A DNA stretch of 64,000 bases, from positions 1-64,000 of the forward strand of contig DATKXU010000012.1 of NCBI GenBank assembly GCA_035528905.1, read 5' to 3'. The stretch comes from DATKXU01 sp035528905 (GTDB lineage: Bacteria; Armatimonadota; UBA5829; DTJY01). Under the pieces are notes generated by a model, which saw only the letters and a program-made list of their open reading frames with translations, had not been told where the DNA came from and ran no database searches. A program made the translations under genes and the position numbers. Below, in pieces: positions 24,951-33,268 of this stretch; the first letter of the stretch is position 1, and the number at the start of each line of letters is the position of its first letter.

Positions 24951-26195
24951 ATGGTGAGAAAAGACGTTCTTCCTAATGGTGTACGCGTATTAACGGAAAC
25001 CGTGCCGCACATCGAGTCAGTATCGGTCGGTATCTGGGTGACGTCCGGCGCCCGCGCTGAGAGCGCTTCCCGAAGGGGCATCTCCCACTTCATTGAGCAT
25101 ATGCTCTTCAAAGGCACCGAAACCCGAACCGCCAAGCAGATCGCGGACGAGTTTGACTTCATCGGTGGCCAGCTCAATGCCTTCAGCGAAAAGGAGTATA
25201 CTTGTTACTTTGCCAGAGTTCTTGCGGAGCATCTGCCCTGTGCCGTGGACGTGCTGACAGATATGTTGTTGAACTCGACTCTCGCGCCTCACGAAATCGA
25301 ATTGGAGAAGAACGTTGTGTTGGAGGAGATCAAGAGGCACGAGGATACGCCGGATGAACTCGTCCACGATCTGTTCGCCGAGACTGCTTGGGGCGGTCAT
25401 CCGCTGGGGCATGCGGTTCTTGGAAATCGTGAGTCTGTCGAAAAGCTCACCAGGGACGGCCTGGTAGAGTTCATGCTCACCAAGTATACGCCGGATGGCG
25501 TCGTTGTCGCGGCGGCGGGCAATCTTGTCCACGAGGAGCTTGTGGACAAGATATCCTCGCTTTTCGGCGGCATGAAGGGCAAGAAGGCGGATCCGTCGCG
25601 CACCGCCCCATCGTTTTCCGGTAAGTCGGTGCTGGCTGACAAGGACACCGAGCAGGTGCACTTTTGCATCGGCGCACCGGGTTTTTCGCAGCTCGATCCC
25701 GAGAAGTATACGCTGGTTGTTATTGACGCCACTCTCGGCGGTGGCATGAGCTCCAGGCTGTTCCAGAAGATCCGGGAAGAGCGCGGCCTGGTCTACGCAA
25801 TAGGCTCCTATTCGCCCGCGTATCGCGAAGGCGGGCTGTTCGCAGTTTACGGTGGCACAAGCCTCAAGAATGTCGAGGAAGTCCTCCGTCTGATCAGGTC
25901 TGAGTTTAGTAACGTCCTGACTGGTAATATTACTGCCGAAGAGTTAACCAGGGCAAAAAACCAAATCCGCGGCGCGCTCGTTCTGGCCCAGGAAAGCATG
26001 AGCAGCCGCATGATTCGCATGGCCAAGTCGGAACTCTACTTTGGCAGGCCTGTTCCGCTGGAGGAAGTAATTGACGCTGTATTGAAAGTTACACATGACG
26101 ATATCGCGCAGGTAGCGTCGCAGATTTTCGGCGAGTCAGCCTTTGCAGTCGCCGCCGTTGGTCCGTTCAAGGATCAGGAGGTTGTGATAAGCTGA
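24951..26195 (+). CDS. M16-family zinc peptidase (MPP/YmxG-like)
   Basis: A 414-residue pitrilysin-family peptidase related to mitochondrial processing peptidase and Bacillus MlpA/YmxG. The inverted zinc motif HFIEHMLFKGT (HxxEH) and the downstream Glu in EKNVVLEEIKRHED supply the metal site. The C-terminal half has GGGMSSRLFQKIREERGLVYAI, the family's R/Y motif, so it should be an active single-chain enzyme. It follows pnp, as in Bacillus. The start is ATG 24951 (GTG 24948 is an alternative). Its stop overlaps the dapB start (ATGA-type). Confidence 0.93.
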   Translation: MVRKDVLPNGVRVLTETVPHIESVSVGIWVTSGARAESASRRGISHFIEHMLFKGTETRTAKQIADEFDFIGGQLNAFSEKEYTCYFARVLAEHLPCAVDVLTDMLLNSTLAPHEIELEKNVVLEEIKRHEDTPDELVHDLFAETAWGGHPLGHAVLGNRESVEKLTRDGLVEFMLTKYTPDGVVVAAAGNLVHEELVDKISSLFGGMKGKKADPSRTAPSFSGKSVLADKDTEQVHFCIGAPGFSQLDPEKYTLVVIDATLGGGMSSRLFQKIREERGLVYAIGSYSPAYREGGLFAVYGGTSLKNVEEVLRLIRSEFSNVLTGNITAEELTRAKNQIRGALVLAQESMSSRMIRMAKSELYFGRPVPLEEVIDAVLKVTHDDIAQVASQIFGESAFAVAAVGPFKDQEVVIS

Positions 26196-26986
26196 TGGAT
26201 GAGGCCATACGCGTTGTGGTTTCAGGTGCCGGTGGGCGCATGGGCCGAGAAGTGGTGAACGCCGTTCTGGAGGCCGGACCGGAGCTTGCCCTCGTAGGTG
26301 CAGCCGATCCGGCGTTTGCAGGTAACTCCATCTCCGAGGCGTTGGGCGCGGATAGCCCTGTTATCATCGAGAGAAGCCTCGAGTGCGTGCTCGAAAGCAC
26401 GCCGGCGGATGTCGTGGTGGTATTCAGCGTCCCAGCTGCGGCTATGGGCGATATACGAGCGGCCATGAAAGCGAAGGCAGTGCCCGTCGTCGGCACGACC
26501 GGTATCACCGCGGAGAATCTCCAAGAGGTCGGGGCCCTGGCCGCTGGGCACGGCGTGGGAGCGATCATCGCGCCCAACTTTGCCATGGGCGCCGTCCTGA
26601 TGATGAAGCTCGCCGGGGAGGTCGCGAAGTACCTGCCCGCCGTGGAGATCATTGAGCTGCACCACGACAAGAAGCTCGATGCACCCTCCGGCACGGCCGT
26701 CAAGACCGCCGAGATGATCGCGTCAGCGCGACAGGGTATCTGCGGGGCCGCACCTGGCGATGCGTCTGCAGCCAGGGGAGGCGATTTTCACGGCGTGCGG
26801 ATACACAGCGTTCGGCTTCCAGGGCTGGTGGCCCACCAGGAGGTCATTTTCGGCGGGCTGGGACAGACGCTCACCATCAGGCACGATTCATACGACCGGA
26901 AGTCTTTCATGCCCGGTGTCCTTCTCGCGATCAGAAAGGCCCGTGGCCTCACGGACGTGATCTACGGGCTGGAGAATATCATCTAG
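26195..26986 (+). CDS. dapB: 4-hydroxy-tetrahydrodipicolinate reductase
   Basis: DapB reduces hydroxytetrahydrodipicolinate with NAD(P)H in lysine and diaminopimelate synthesis. The 263 residues have the nucleotide loop VVSGAGGRMGREVV, VVGTTGITAENL, APNFAMGAVLMMKLA, and the active-site motif ELHHDKKLDAPSGTA with the catalytic His pair and Lys. It starts inside the stop of the M16 gene and is followed by asd, so the pair supplies peptidoglycan and lysine precursors. Confidence 0.97.
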   Translation: MDEAIRVVVSGAGGRMGREVVNAVLEAGPELALVGAADPAFAGNSISEALGADSPVIIERSLECVLESTPADVVVVFSVPAAAMGDIRAAMKAKAVPVVGTTGITAENLQEVGALAAGHGVGAIIAPNFAMGAVLMMKLAGEVAKYLPAVEIIELHHDKKLDAPSGTAVKTAEMIASARQGICGAAPGDASAARGGDFHGVRIHSVRLPGLVAHQEVIFGGLGQTLTIRHDSYDRKSFMPGVLLAIRKARGLTDVIYGLENII

Positions 26987-27005
26987 TTGTCTTCAATCCC
27001 GTTAG

Positions 27006-27025
27006 CCTGACGCTTCAACGTCAGG
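27006..27025 (+). other. Hairpin before asd
   Basis: CCTGACG and CGTCAGG form a perfect 7-bp stem over a 6-base loop, about 10 bp upstream of the asd GAGGTGG ribosome site. It could modulate translation; no U run follows, so it is not a normal terminator. Confidence 0.4.
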
Positions 27026-27043
27026 TGGTCTGAGGTGGCCGCC

Positions 27044-28084
27044 ATGGAGCGCTGCAACGTTGCGGTAGTGGGAGCAGGCGCGGTAGGCGAGGAAATGCTG
27101 AATGTTCTTGCCCAACGCGACTTCCCGATCCGCGAATTGAAGGTTCTGGCGAGATCTGCCAGAGAAATAGTCGTCGGCGGCAGAAGCTACGATGTGCGCC
27201 AGACCGTCCCTGAGGAATTCGATGGCGTGGACATCATGCTCTTCGCCGGGACGGAAGGCGCAAGCAAGCTGTTCGCATGGGAAGCGGCCGGTCGTGGCGC
27301 TGTGGTCATTGACAACTCTTCCACCTATCGCATGGACCCGCGTGTTCCCCTGGTCGTTCCGGAGTGCAATCCGGACGATGTGAGCTGGCACCAGGGAGTG
27401 ATAGCGAACCCGAACTGCTCTACGATCCAGATGGTCGTTGCGCTGAAGCCGCTTTACGACCGGTCCAGAATCAGCCGAATAGTCGTGAGCACCTACCAGG
27501 CGGTCTCCGGAACCGGCCGTGACGCCATCAAGGAGCTGGAAGACCAGTCAGATTTGATCATGCGCGGCGAAGACGTGAAGGCCGGGCCGGTTTACCCTTA
27601 TCAGATCGGGTTTAACCTTTTTCCGCACATCGGCACCTTCAGGGAGGACGGTTACACGGCCGAAGAATGGAAGATGGTCGAGGAGACCCACAAGATTCTC
27701 GGCGACGAAGGGATCAAAATAGTGCCGACGACGGTGCGCGTGCCGGTTTTCATCTCTCACTCCGAGTCTGTCTACATCGAGACGGAGAAGAAGATCAGCG
27801 CGGACGAGGCTAGGGAGCTTCTCGCGAAGGCCCCCGGAGTAGTTGTCGTGGACGATCCCGATCCTAGGGAAGGCGACGGATGCCGCCGGACTTATCCGAT
27901 GCCCATAGATGCGTCCGGGCGCGACGAGGTCTTCGTGGGGCGAATCCGCGGGGATCCGTTTGTCCCCACGGGCTTGAGTATGTGGATCGTCTCGGACAAC
28001 CTGCGGAAGGGCGCTGCGCTCAACGCCGTGCAGATCGCCGAGCTGCTCGTCTCGAGAGGCATGCTTAAGGGCCGGAAGTCCTAG
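27044..28084 (+). CDS. asd: Aspartate-semialdehyde dehydrogenase
   Basis: Asd reduces aspartyl phosphate to the semialdehyde, the branch point to lysine, threonine and methionine. The 346 residues have the NADP loop VAVVGAGAVGEEML, the catalytic Cys in NPNCSTIQMVVAL, the catalytic His region RVPVFISHSESVYIE and the C-terminal WIVSDNLRKGAALNAVQIAE. I chose ATG 27044 behind GAGGTGG. Neighbours dapB and RNase J match the Bacillus-type order, but dapA and an aspartokinase gene are not present here. Confidence 0.96.
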   Translation: MERCNVAVVGAGAVGEEMLNVLAQRDFPIRELKVLARSAREIVVGGRSYDVRQTVPEEFDGVDIMLFAGTEGASKLFAWEAAGRGAVVIDNSSTYRMDPRVPLVVPECNPDDVSWHQGVIANPNCSTIQMVVALKPLYDRSRISRIVVSTYQAVSGTGRDAIKELEDQSDLIMRGEDVKAGPVYPYQIGFNLFPHIGTFREDGYTAEEWKMVEETHKILGDEGIKIVPTTVRVPVFISHSESVYIETEKKISADEARELLAKAPGVVVVDDPDPREGDGCRRTYPMPIDASGRDEVFVGRIRGDPFVPTGLSMWIVSDNLRKGAALNAVQIAELLVSRGMLKGRKS

Positions 28085-28125
28085 CGCCCCAGGCGACGGG
28101 GAGTAATGCAGAACGTCGAACTTCT

Positions 28126-28159
28126 CCCGCCTCTGGCGGGATCCCGTCCGTAGGCGGGA
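28126..28159. repeat. Dispersed 34-bp double-hairpin repeat, copy 1
   Basis: CCCGCC/GGCGGG forms one small hairpin and a second bulged TCCCG/CGGGA pair follows. A copy at 51812-51845 matches at 32 of 34 positions. It sits between asd and the RNase J gene, 35 bp before the latter's start. Confidence 0.8.
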
Positions 28160-28194
28160 CAACGCCCGGCATCCAGAATCCAGAATCACGCATC

Positions 28195-29859
28195 ATGGAC
28201 GACCTTAGAAGTGCAAAAGTAATCCCCCTTGGCGGCGTATGTCAGATCGGCAAGAACATGACCGCGATCGAATACGCCGGGCAGATACTCGTGATTGACT
28301 GCGGGCTGATGTTTCCCGATGACGAAATGCTCGGCGTGGATATCGTCATTCCCGATGTCACCTACCTTCTCGAACATGCCGATCAGGTGCAGGGGGTAAT
28401 ACTGACTCACGGCCACGAGGATCACATCGGCGCGCTGCCGTATCTGATCCGCCAACTGAACGTCCCTATCTGGGGCACCAAACTTACATTGGGGCTGGTG
28501 AAGGCGAAGCTGGACGAGCACGGCCTCTCACATGACGCAGAACTGCACACGATAGAGCCCGGCGACCGGTTCCACATCGGCCAGTTCGATGTGGAGACGA
28601 TCCAGATAACCCACAGCATCCCGGACGGCGTGGGCCTCGCAATCAGACTCCCCATCGGTACTATCGTCCACACCGGCGACTTCAAGTTCGACCTCACGCC
28701 AATAGACGGCAGGCTTCTGGACGTTTCCCGGTTTGCAGAGCTCGGCGACGAGGGCGTGCTGCTCCTTCTCTGCGATTCCACAAACGTCGAAAAGCCTGGG
28801 TATGTTCAGTCCGAGCGAGCGGTCGGCAGCATGTTCGAGGAGGTGTTCGCTCGGGCCGGGGGCAAGATCATTGTTGCCACGTTCGCTTCGAATATCCACC
28901 GCATACAGCAGGTCTTCGATACTGCATTGCGGTTCGACCGGAAGGTTGCCGTCGCGGGAAGAAGCATGGCCCAGAACGTCGAGATAGCTCGAGAACTGGG
29001 CTATCTGAAGATCCCCGAGGGGACAGGAATCAGGCTTGAGGACATACCCGACTTCCATCCGGTCGAAGTCGTGGTCATGACCACAGGCAGCCAGGGAGAG
29101 CCGCTCTCGGCGTTGACCCGAATAGCCATGGACGACCACAAGAAGGTGAAGGTGGAGAAGGGCGACACGGTCATCATATCCGCCACTCCGATCCCTGGGA
29201 ACGAGGACCTAGTCGCGCGGACTATCAACCACCTGTTCAAGAGGGGCGCCAATGTCATATATGACCCGATAGCGCCGGTGCATGTGTCCGGTCACGGCAA
29301 TCGGGAAGAGCTGAAGCTGATGCTGAACCTCACCCGCCCGACCTATACAGTTCCTGTTCATGGCGAATACAGGCACGTGGCGAAGTACACCGAGTTGGCG
29401 GAGGAGATGGGCATCCCCCGAGAAAATGTGTTCGTCATGGAAGTCGGCGACGTACTGGAGATCGGCGCTTCAGGCGCGAGGCTGGGCGATAAGGTTCCCG
29501 CGGGCGATGTATTGGTGGATGGCATCGGTGTGGGTGATGTGGGCGACATCGTCCTGCGCGACAGGCGGCATCTGGCGAGCGACGGCATCTTCATGGTCGT
29601 AATCGGCATTGACAGGACGACGGGCAGCGTCGTCGCAGGCCCGGACATTATTTCTCGCGGCTTTGTGTATATGGACGAGGCGGAGGAGCTTGTAGAGGAA
29701 GCGAAGAAGCTCGCGCTCGAAACCATAGAAGGCCTGACGATGGACGCCGCGACGGAGTGGTCCACCGTGAAGTCCGATGTTCGCAGTGCCCTGGGAAAGC
29801 TGCTGTACTCGCGGACGCGCCGCCGTCCAATGGTGGTTCCGGTGATCATGGAAATTTAG
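28195..29859 (+). CDS. rnj: Ribonuclease J
   Basis: RNase J is a metallo-beta-lactamase/beta-CASP ribonuclease with 5'-3' exo- and endonuclease activity. The 554 residues carry LTHGHEDHIGALPYL (HxHxDH), HTGDFKFD, the beta-CASP motifs (VATFASNIHRIQQ, TTGSQGEP) and VPVHGEYRHVAKYTELA, with the C-terminal domain ending RPMVVPVIMEI. It lies after asd, where Bacillus has rnjB. The ATG at 28195 has no Shine-Dalgarno; the 70 bp before it are repeat sequence. Confidence 0.95.
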   Translation: MDDLRSAKVIPLGGVCQIGKNMTAIEYAGQILVIDCGLMFPDDEMLGVDIVIPDVTYLLEHADQVQGVILTHGHEDHIGALPYLIRQLNVPIWGTKLTLGLVKAKLDEHGLSHDAELHTIEPGDRFHIGQFDVETIQITHSIPDGVGLAIRLPIGTIVHTGDFKFDLTPIDGRLLDVSRFAELGDEGVLLLLCDSTNVEKPGYVQSERAVGSMFEEVFARAGGKIIVATFASNIHRIQQVFDTALRFDRKVAVAGRSMAQNVEIARELGYLKIPEGTGIRLEDIPDFHPVEVVVMTTGSQGEPLSALTRIAMDDHKKVKVEKGDTVIISATPIPGNEDLVARTINHLFKRGANVIYDPIAPVHVSGHGNREELKLMLNLTRPTYTVPVHGEYRHVAKYTELAEEMGIPRENVFVMEVGDVLEIGASGARLGDKVPAGDVLVDGIGVGDVGDIVLRDRRHLASDGIFMVVIGIDRTTGSVVAGPDIISRGFVYMDEAEELVEEAKKLALETIEGLTMDAATEWSTVKSDVRSALGKLLYSRTRRRPMVVPVIMEI

Positions 29860-29878
29860 CCGAGGAGGTACTCGCCGC

Positions 29879-30505
29879 TTGGAGCATGTGCTGCAGATCG
29901 TGGCTGGGTGGATAAAGGCGCAGATATGTGCGCTGGGGTATCCGGGCGTCGTGGCAATGATGGCCATCGAAAGCGCGTGCATACCTCTGCCCAGCGAGAT
30001 CATCATGCCGTTCTCCGGCTTTCTGGTGTACGAGAAGATATTCAATCTCCACCTCGCGTCCCTCTCCGGCGCGCTCGGATGCGCTGTAGGCTCCGCGGTC
30101 GCCTATTATGCCGGCCTCCGGGGCGGCAGGCCGTTCCTGGAGCGATATGGCCGCTATGTGCTGATTCGAACGCGCGACATTGACAGGGCGGATCGCTGGT
30201 TCGGCAGGTACGGCGAGCCGATCGTGTTCGCCAGCCGCCTGCTTCCGGTAGTTAGGACCTTCATCTCTTTTCCCGCCGGGGTCTCGCGCATGCACTTCGG
30301 ACGGTTTATGGCCTACTCGTTCCTCGGGTCTGTGCCCTGGTGCTATTTCCTTGCCTATGTCGGCAAAGTCCTGGGCGAGAACTGGGCCTCGGTCCGGTCG
30401 TACTTCCACGGCGCCGACGTGGTGATATGCGCCCTGCTGGGGGCGGCTTTTATCTTCTGGCTCTATCATCATCTGAAACCGGAAAGGGAGACGCCGCAGG
30501 TTTGA
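29879..30505 (+). CDS. DedA family membrane protein
   Basis: A 208-residue integral membrane protein of the DedA/VTT family, some members of which flip undecaprenyl phosphate or phospholipids. Signatures are MAIESACIPLPSEIIMPFSGFL, GCAVGSAVAYYAGLRGGRPFLERYG, FGRYGEPIVFASRLLPVVRTFISFPAG and MHFGRFMAYSFLGSVPWCY, with about five hydrophobic segments. The start is TTG at 29879 behind AGGAGG, 19 bp after the RNase J gene. Confidence 0.9.
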   Translation: MEHVLQIVAGWIKAQICALGYPGVVAMMAIESACIPLPSEIIMPFSGFLVYEKIFNLHLASLSGALGCAVGSAVAYYAGLRGGRPFLERYGRYVLIRTRDIDRADRWFGRYGEPIVFASRLLPVVRTFISFPAGVSRMHFGRFMAYSFLGSVPWCYFLAYVGKVLGENWASVRSYFHGADVVICALLGAAFIFWLYHHLKPERETPQV

Positions 30506-30716
30506 GCTCCGGAGCCAATGGTGGTCGGCTTTGCGCCGGGGAGGTTTGCGCAAATTTCCTTTCTGGGTAGGAAGTCGAGTGCCAGGCTGAGGAAGTCTTG
30601 GCACAAAAACCCGTATTTTTCACAGTTCACTAGACTGCCATTTTCAGGTAAACTTATTGGGGAGATGGCGCTTCCGAGAGTACTACCCCGATTCAAAGAG
30701 CGCCGTGTAAGTTCTA

Positions 30717-31049
30717 ATGGGTACTGAGAAGCGTTTAGGGCCAAGTCCGGCCTCATCTGCCATTCATCCGCGTGTTATCAGATTTGCGCTGCCGGCTGAG
30801 CCGTGCGCCTCCAGCATTCTGCGCAGGTTCATCAGGCACTTGGCTCGCGGCACGAACTTGAGCGCGGACGAGATCACCAGCCTGCAAGTCTTGGTGACAA
30901 GTGCATTCAACGATGCCGTGACCCGGCGGAACTCCGCCGGTCGAGGGTATGTGACGCTGAGGATCCTCGCCCATTCGGATGACATCGAAGTCGGCATCGC
31001 GTATCGGGAGTTCCCCCTGCGTCCTCAGGAGTTCTTCTCGCGATCCTGA
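30717..31049 (+). CDS. Truncated RsbW-like (anti-sigma kinase) domain protein
   Basis: A 110-residue protein, only partly recognised. Residues 20-100 follow the start of RsbW/SpoIIAB-type HATPase domains: a strand RFALPAEPC, a helix SILRRFIRHLARGTNLSADE, then ITSLQVLVTSAFNDAVTRRN where the N-box (usually EACTNAVRHA) is degenerate, and strands YVTLRILAHSDDIEVGIAYR. It stops before the G1 and G2 boxes, so ATP binding and kinase activity are unlikely. It may be a decayed gene or a binding-only module. No strong ribosome site is seen; the spacer 30506-30716 has only a weak promoter-like TTCACT-17-TAAACT. Confidence 0.5.
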   Translation: MGTEKRLGPSPASSAIHPRVIRFALPAEPCASSILRRFIRHLARGTNLSADEITSLQVLVTSAFNDAVTRRNSAGRGYVTLRILAHSDDIEVGIAYREFPLRPQEFFSRS

Positions 31050-31107
31050 TCTTGCGGTTCATCTCAGGTAAGCTGCGTCCCCTCACTCTCCAATCGGAAC
31101 CCCGACG

Positions 31108-31136
31108 TTGACTTTTCGTATGCCATAGGGTAGTAT
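31108..31136 (+). promoter_or_regulatory. Promoter for TPR-deacetylase gene
   Basis: -35 TTGACT (31108-31113), a 17-bp spacer and -10 TAGTAT (31131-31136); the gene starts 42 bp later. Confidence 0.65.
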
Positions 31137-31177
31137 TCTTTACAGGCGCCATTATTAGCCTGGAGTCGCTCAGCCAA

Positions 31178-32923
31178 ATGGGTAAGGTTGCTAATCGCTT
31201 AGTTCCAACACTCCTGCTCCTGCATCTCTTCGCAAGCCCGCAGTGCACGGCCGGTTACCTGGCGACTGTCAGAGAAGCCGTCTCCAGCATCGAGTCGGGC
31301 GCCTACGATAAGGCTGCAGCAACTCTGGAAGGTGTCTCCGCCCTCGACGATATGGATTTGCTCGGACGCAAGGCCCTCGGCGTTATCTACTTGCACACCG
31401 AGAGGCTGGATCAGGCGGAGAGCGAGTTCCGAAGAGTGGCAGCCGTCGAGCCCCAGGATTGGCAGGCACACTACGCTCTCGGGTTGATAGACACGGTTCG
31501 CAAGCGCGCGGCACAGGCGAAGAAGCAATTCGAACTTGCACGACAACTGGGCGGCCCGGAGGACGAACTCGCCGCGCTGGAACTCTACCTCGAGTTTATC
31601 TCCGGCAAGCGTTCGTACCAGGAACTATCAGGAGCGCAGACGCATCCGGTCACACGGCAGACTGCCGCTGTGGCGGCGCTCAAGGCCGGGAAGCGAGACG
31701 ACGCCCTTGCTTTGATGTCTGACATACTGCGCAGTCCTGCACGTCCGGGCTTCGAGGAGGCTCGCGCTCCGCTCGTGACCTTCGACCCCAAGCAGCCCAT
31801 CGCGCTCCCCAAGGGCAAGCTGACCTGGAAACCAACCAGCCGGAAGAAGTCCCCGGTTGTCTCGGGCGTTGTGACGCTCAGTGCGGATGCAAGTCGGGCG
31901 GTCGGCGTCGAGTTCGTGATGTTCCACATTGATAACGACTTGGTCGGGATCACGAACTGTGAGCCGTTCCAGTTCTCTTGGGATACCACAAGGTGGGAGA
32001 ATGGCTTGCACCAGGTGACGATCGAGGGCAAGGATCAGTTTGCGGTTCCTGTCAGCAAGAAGTCTGTGTGGGTCCGCGTATCGAACAGTGGGTCGGAGAA
32101 AGCCGCGCTGGCGAGCGGCTCGGATGCCGCGGACGTTGACAGGCGGCTCTGGGCCTGCATCAGGCTCACTGAGTCCAGAAAGCTTGCCCACTACCACCTT
32201 GCCAAACTGTATCTTGAGTCGGGCGACGCTGAGGGCGCGACCAACCAGCTCGAGTGCGTTGTCGCGTACCAGCCTGGTTTCCTCGACGCACGCAAGCAGC
32301 TGAACAAGCTGCGCGGCCGGCAGCCGAAGTACGTCGAAGTCTACCAGGGGCGCGCGGGCTTGAAGAGGATTGCGCTTACGTTCGATGACGGGCCGAATGA
32401 GCGCACCGCAGAGACGCTGGAAATGCTGGCAAAGCTTGGCGTGCGGGCGACTTTTTTCGTAGTCGGCTTCCGCGCTGAGGCGCAGCCCGGCCTCGTTAAG
32501 GCTATCCAGGCCGCCGGCCACCAAGTCGAGAGCCACACGTACACACATACCAATCTGACCGACTTGACTGCTGACCAGGTCGAGGCCGAGCTGAGCAAGG
32601 CATCCGCGGTGGTACGCGCTATCACGGGAAGGCCGTCTTCCTACTTCAGGGCGCCGGGCGGCCATGTAGGGAAAGCTGCAGGTCGCGCGGCAGCCAGACA
32701 GGGCTTCACAGGCGTGTTTTGGACTGTCAACTGCAGCCCATACGAGGGAGAAAGCAGTGGCGCCCTCGCCAGCCACGTTATCAGCAGCGCCTCTGACGGC
32801 GGAATCGTTCTCATGCATAACGGGGAGCCTGCGGGTACGGCGGCGCTCCCCAGAATCGTCAAAGAGCTGCGCAGACAGGGCTACCAGTTCGTCACGATCT
32901 CCGAGCTCCTTGCTTCCGCCTGA
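31178..32923 (+). CDS. Exported TPR / polysaccharide deacetylase (CE4) fusion
   Basis: A 581-residue exported protein. A signal peptide (LVPTLLLLHLFASPQCTAG) precedes TPR-like helices (about 25-190), an Ig-like beta domain (about 205-300, with VEFVMFHIDNDLVG), another TPR-like pair (about 320-375) and a NodB/CE4 deacetylase (about 395-580). The catalytic motifs are intact: TFDDG (401-405), metal His pair in ESHTYTH, FRAPGGHVGKAA and LMHNGEPAG. It should remove acetyl groups from peptidoglycan, chitin-like or exopolysaccharide sugars. A hairpin (TGAGGCC/GGCCTCA, 32921-32939) overlaps the stop codon. Confidence 0.85.
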   Translation: MGKVANRLVPTLLLLHLFASPQCTAGYLATVREAVSSIESGAYDKAAATLEGVSALDDMDLLGRKALGVIYLHTERLDQAESEFRRVAAVEPQDWQAHYALGLIDTVRKRAAQAKKQFELARQLGGPEDELAALELYLEFISGKRSYQELSGAQTHPVTRQTAAVAALKAGKRDDALALMSDILRSPARPGFEEARAPLVTFDPKQPIALPKGKLTWKPTSRKKSPVVSGVVTLSADASRAVGVEFVMFHIDNDLVGITNCEPFQFSWDTTRWENGLHQVTIEGKDQFAVPVSKKSVWVRVSNSGSEKAALASGSDAADVDRRLWACIRLTESRKLAHYHLAKLYLESGDAEGATNQLECVVAYQPGFLDARKQLNKLRGRQPKYVEVYQGRAGLKRIALTFDDGPNERTAETLEMLAKLGVRATFFVVGFRAEAQPGLVKAIQAAGHQVESHTYTHTNLTDLTADQVEAELSKASAVVRAITGRPSSYFRAPGGHVGKAAGRAAARQGFTGVFWTVNCSPYEGESSGALASHVISSASDGGIVLMHNGEPAGTAALPRIVKELRRQGYQFVTISELLASA

Positions 32924-32939
32924 GGCCGGGTCGGCCTCA

Positions 32940-33063
32940 CCCGTTGCATCTTCGCATGATTACCACAGAACGGTGGGAGAGCTACCAGGTTGCAGGTGAC
33001 AGCTGACTCCTCCCTGTGTGCTAGCTTTCCATGCCTCCGTATGCCGTTCCCCTTGCCAGCTTC
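32940..33063. other. Spacer between deacetylase and ClC genes
   Basis: Part of the 345-bp spacer 32924-33268. Besides the stop-codon hairpin on the left and the promoter at 33064-33093 I see no gene, RNA or repeat; the 175-bp leader after the promoter has no recognised structure. Confidence 0.35.
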
Positions 33064-33093
33064 TTGACGCAGCGCGGCTTGAAGCGCTAGAAT
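33064..33093 (+). promoter_or_regulatory. Promoter for ClC gene
   Basis: -35 TTGACG (33064-33069), an 18-bp spacer ending GCGC, and -10 TAGAAT (33088-33093). Confidence 0.6.
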
Positions 33094-33268
33094 GTGCATG
33101 GACCCGCGTGTACGCCCGACCCCTGGGAGCATGCCCTTTTCCATCGCCGCTGCTCGGACATGTCGTGGCCTGCGCGACACCGAATCTCACTTGTAGCACC
33201 GAGAACCGAATATTGGAGCGATGTACAGCATGGGGTGCTGAAAACCAGGGATACCAAGAAGAGATACT

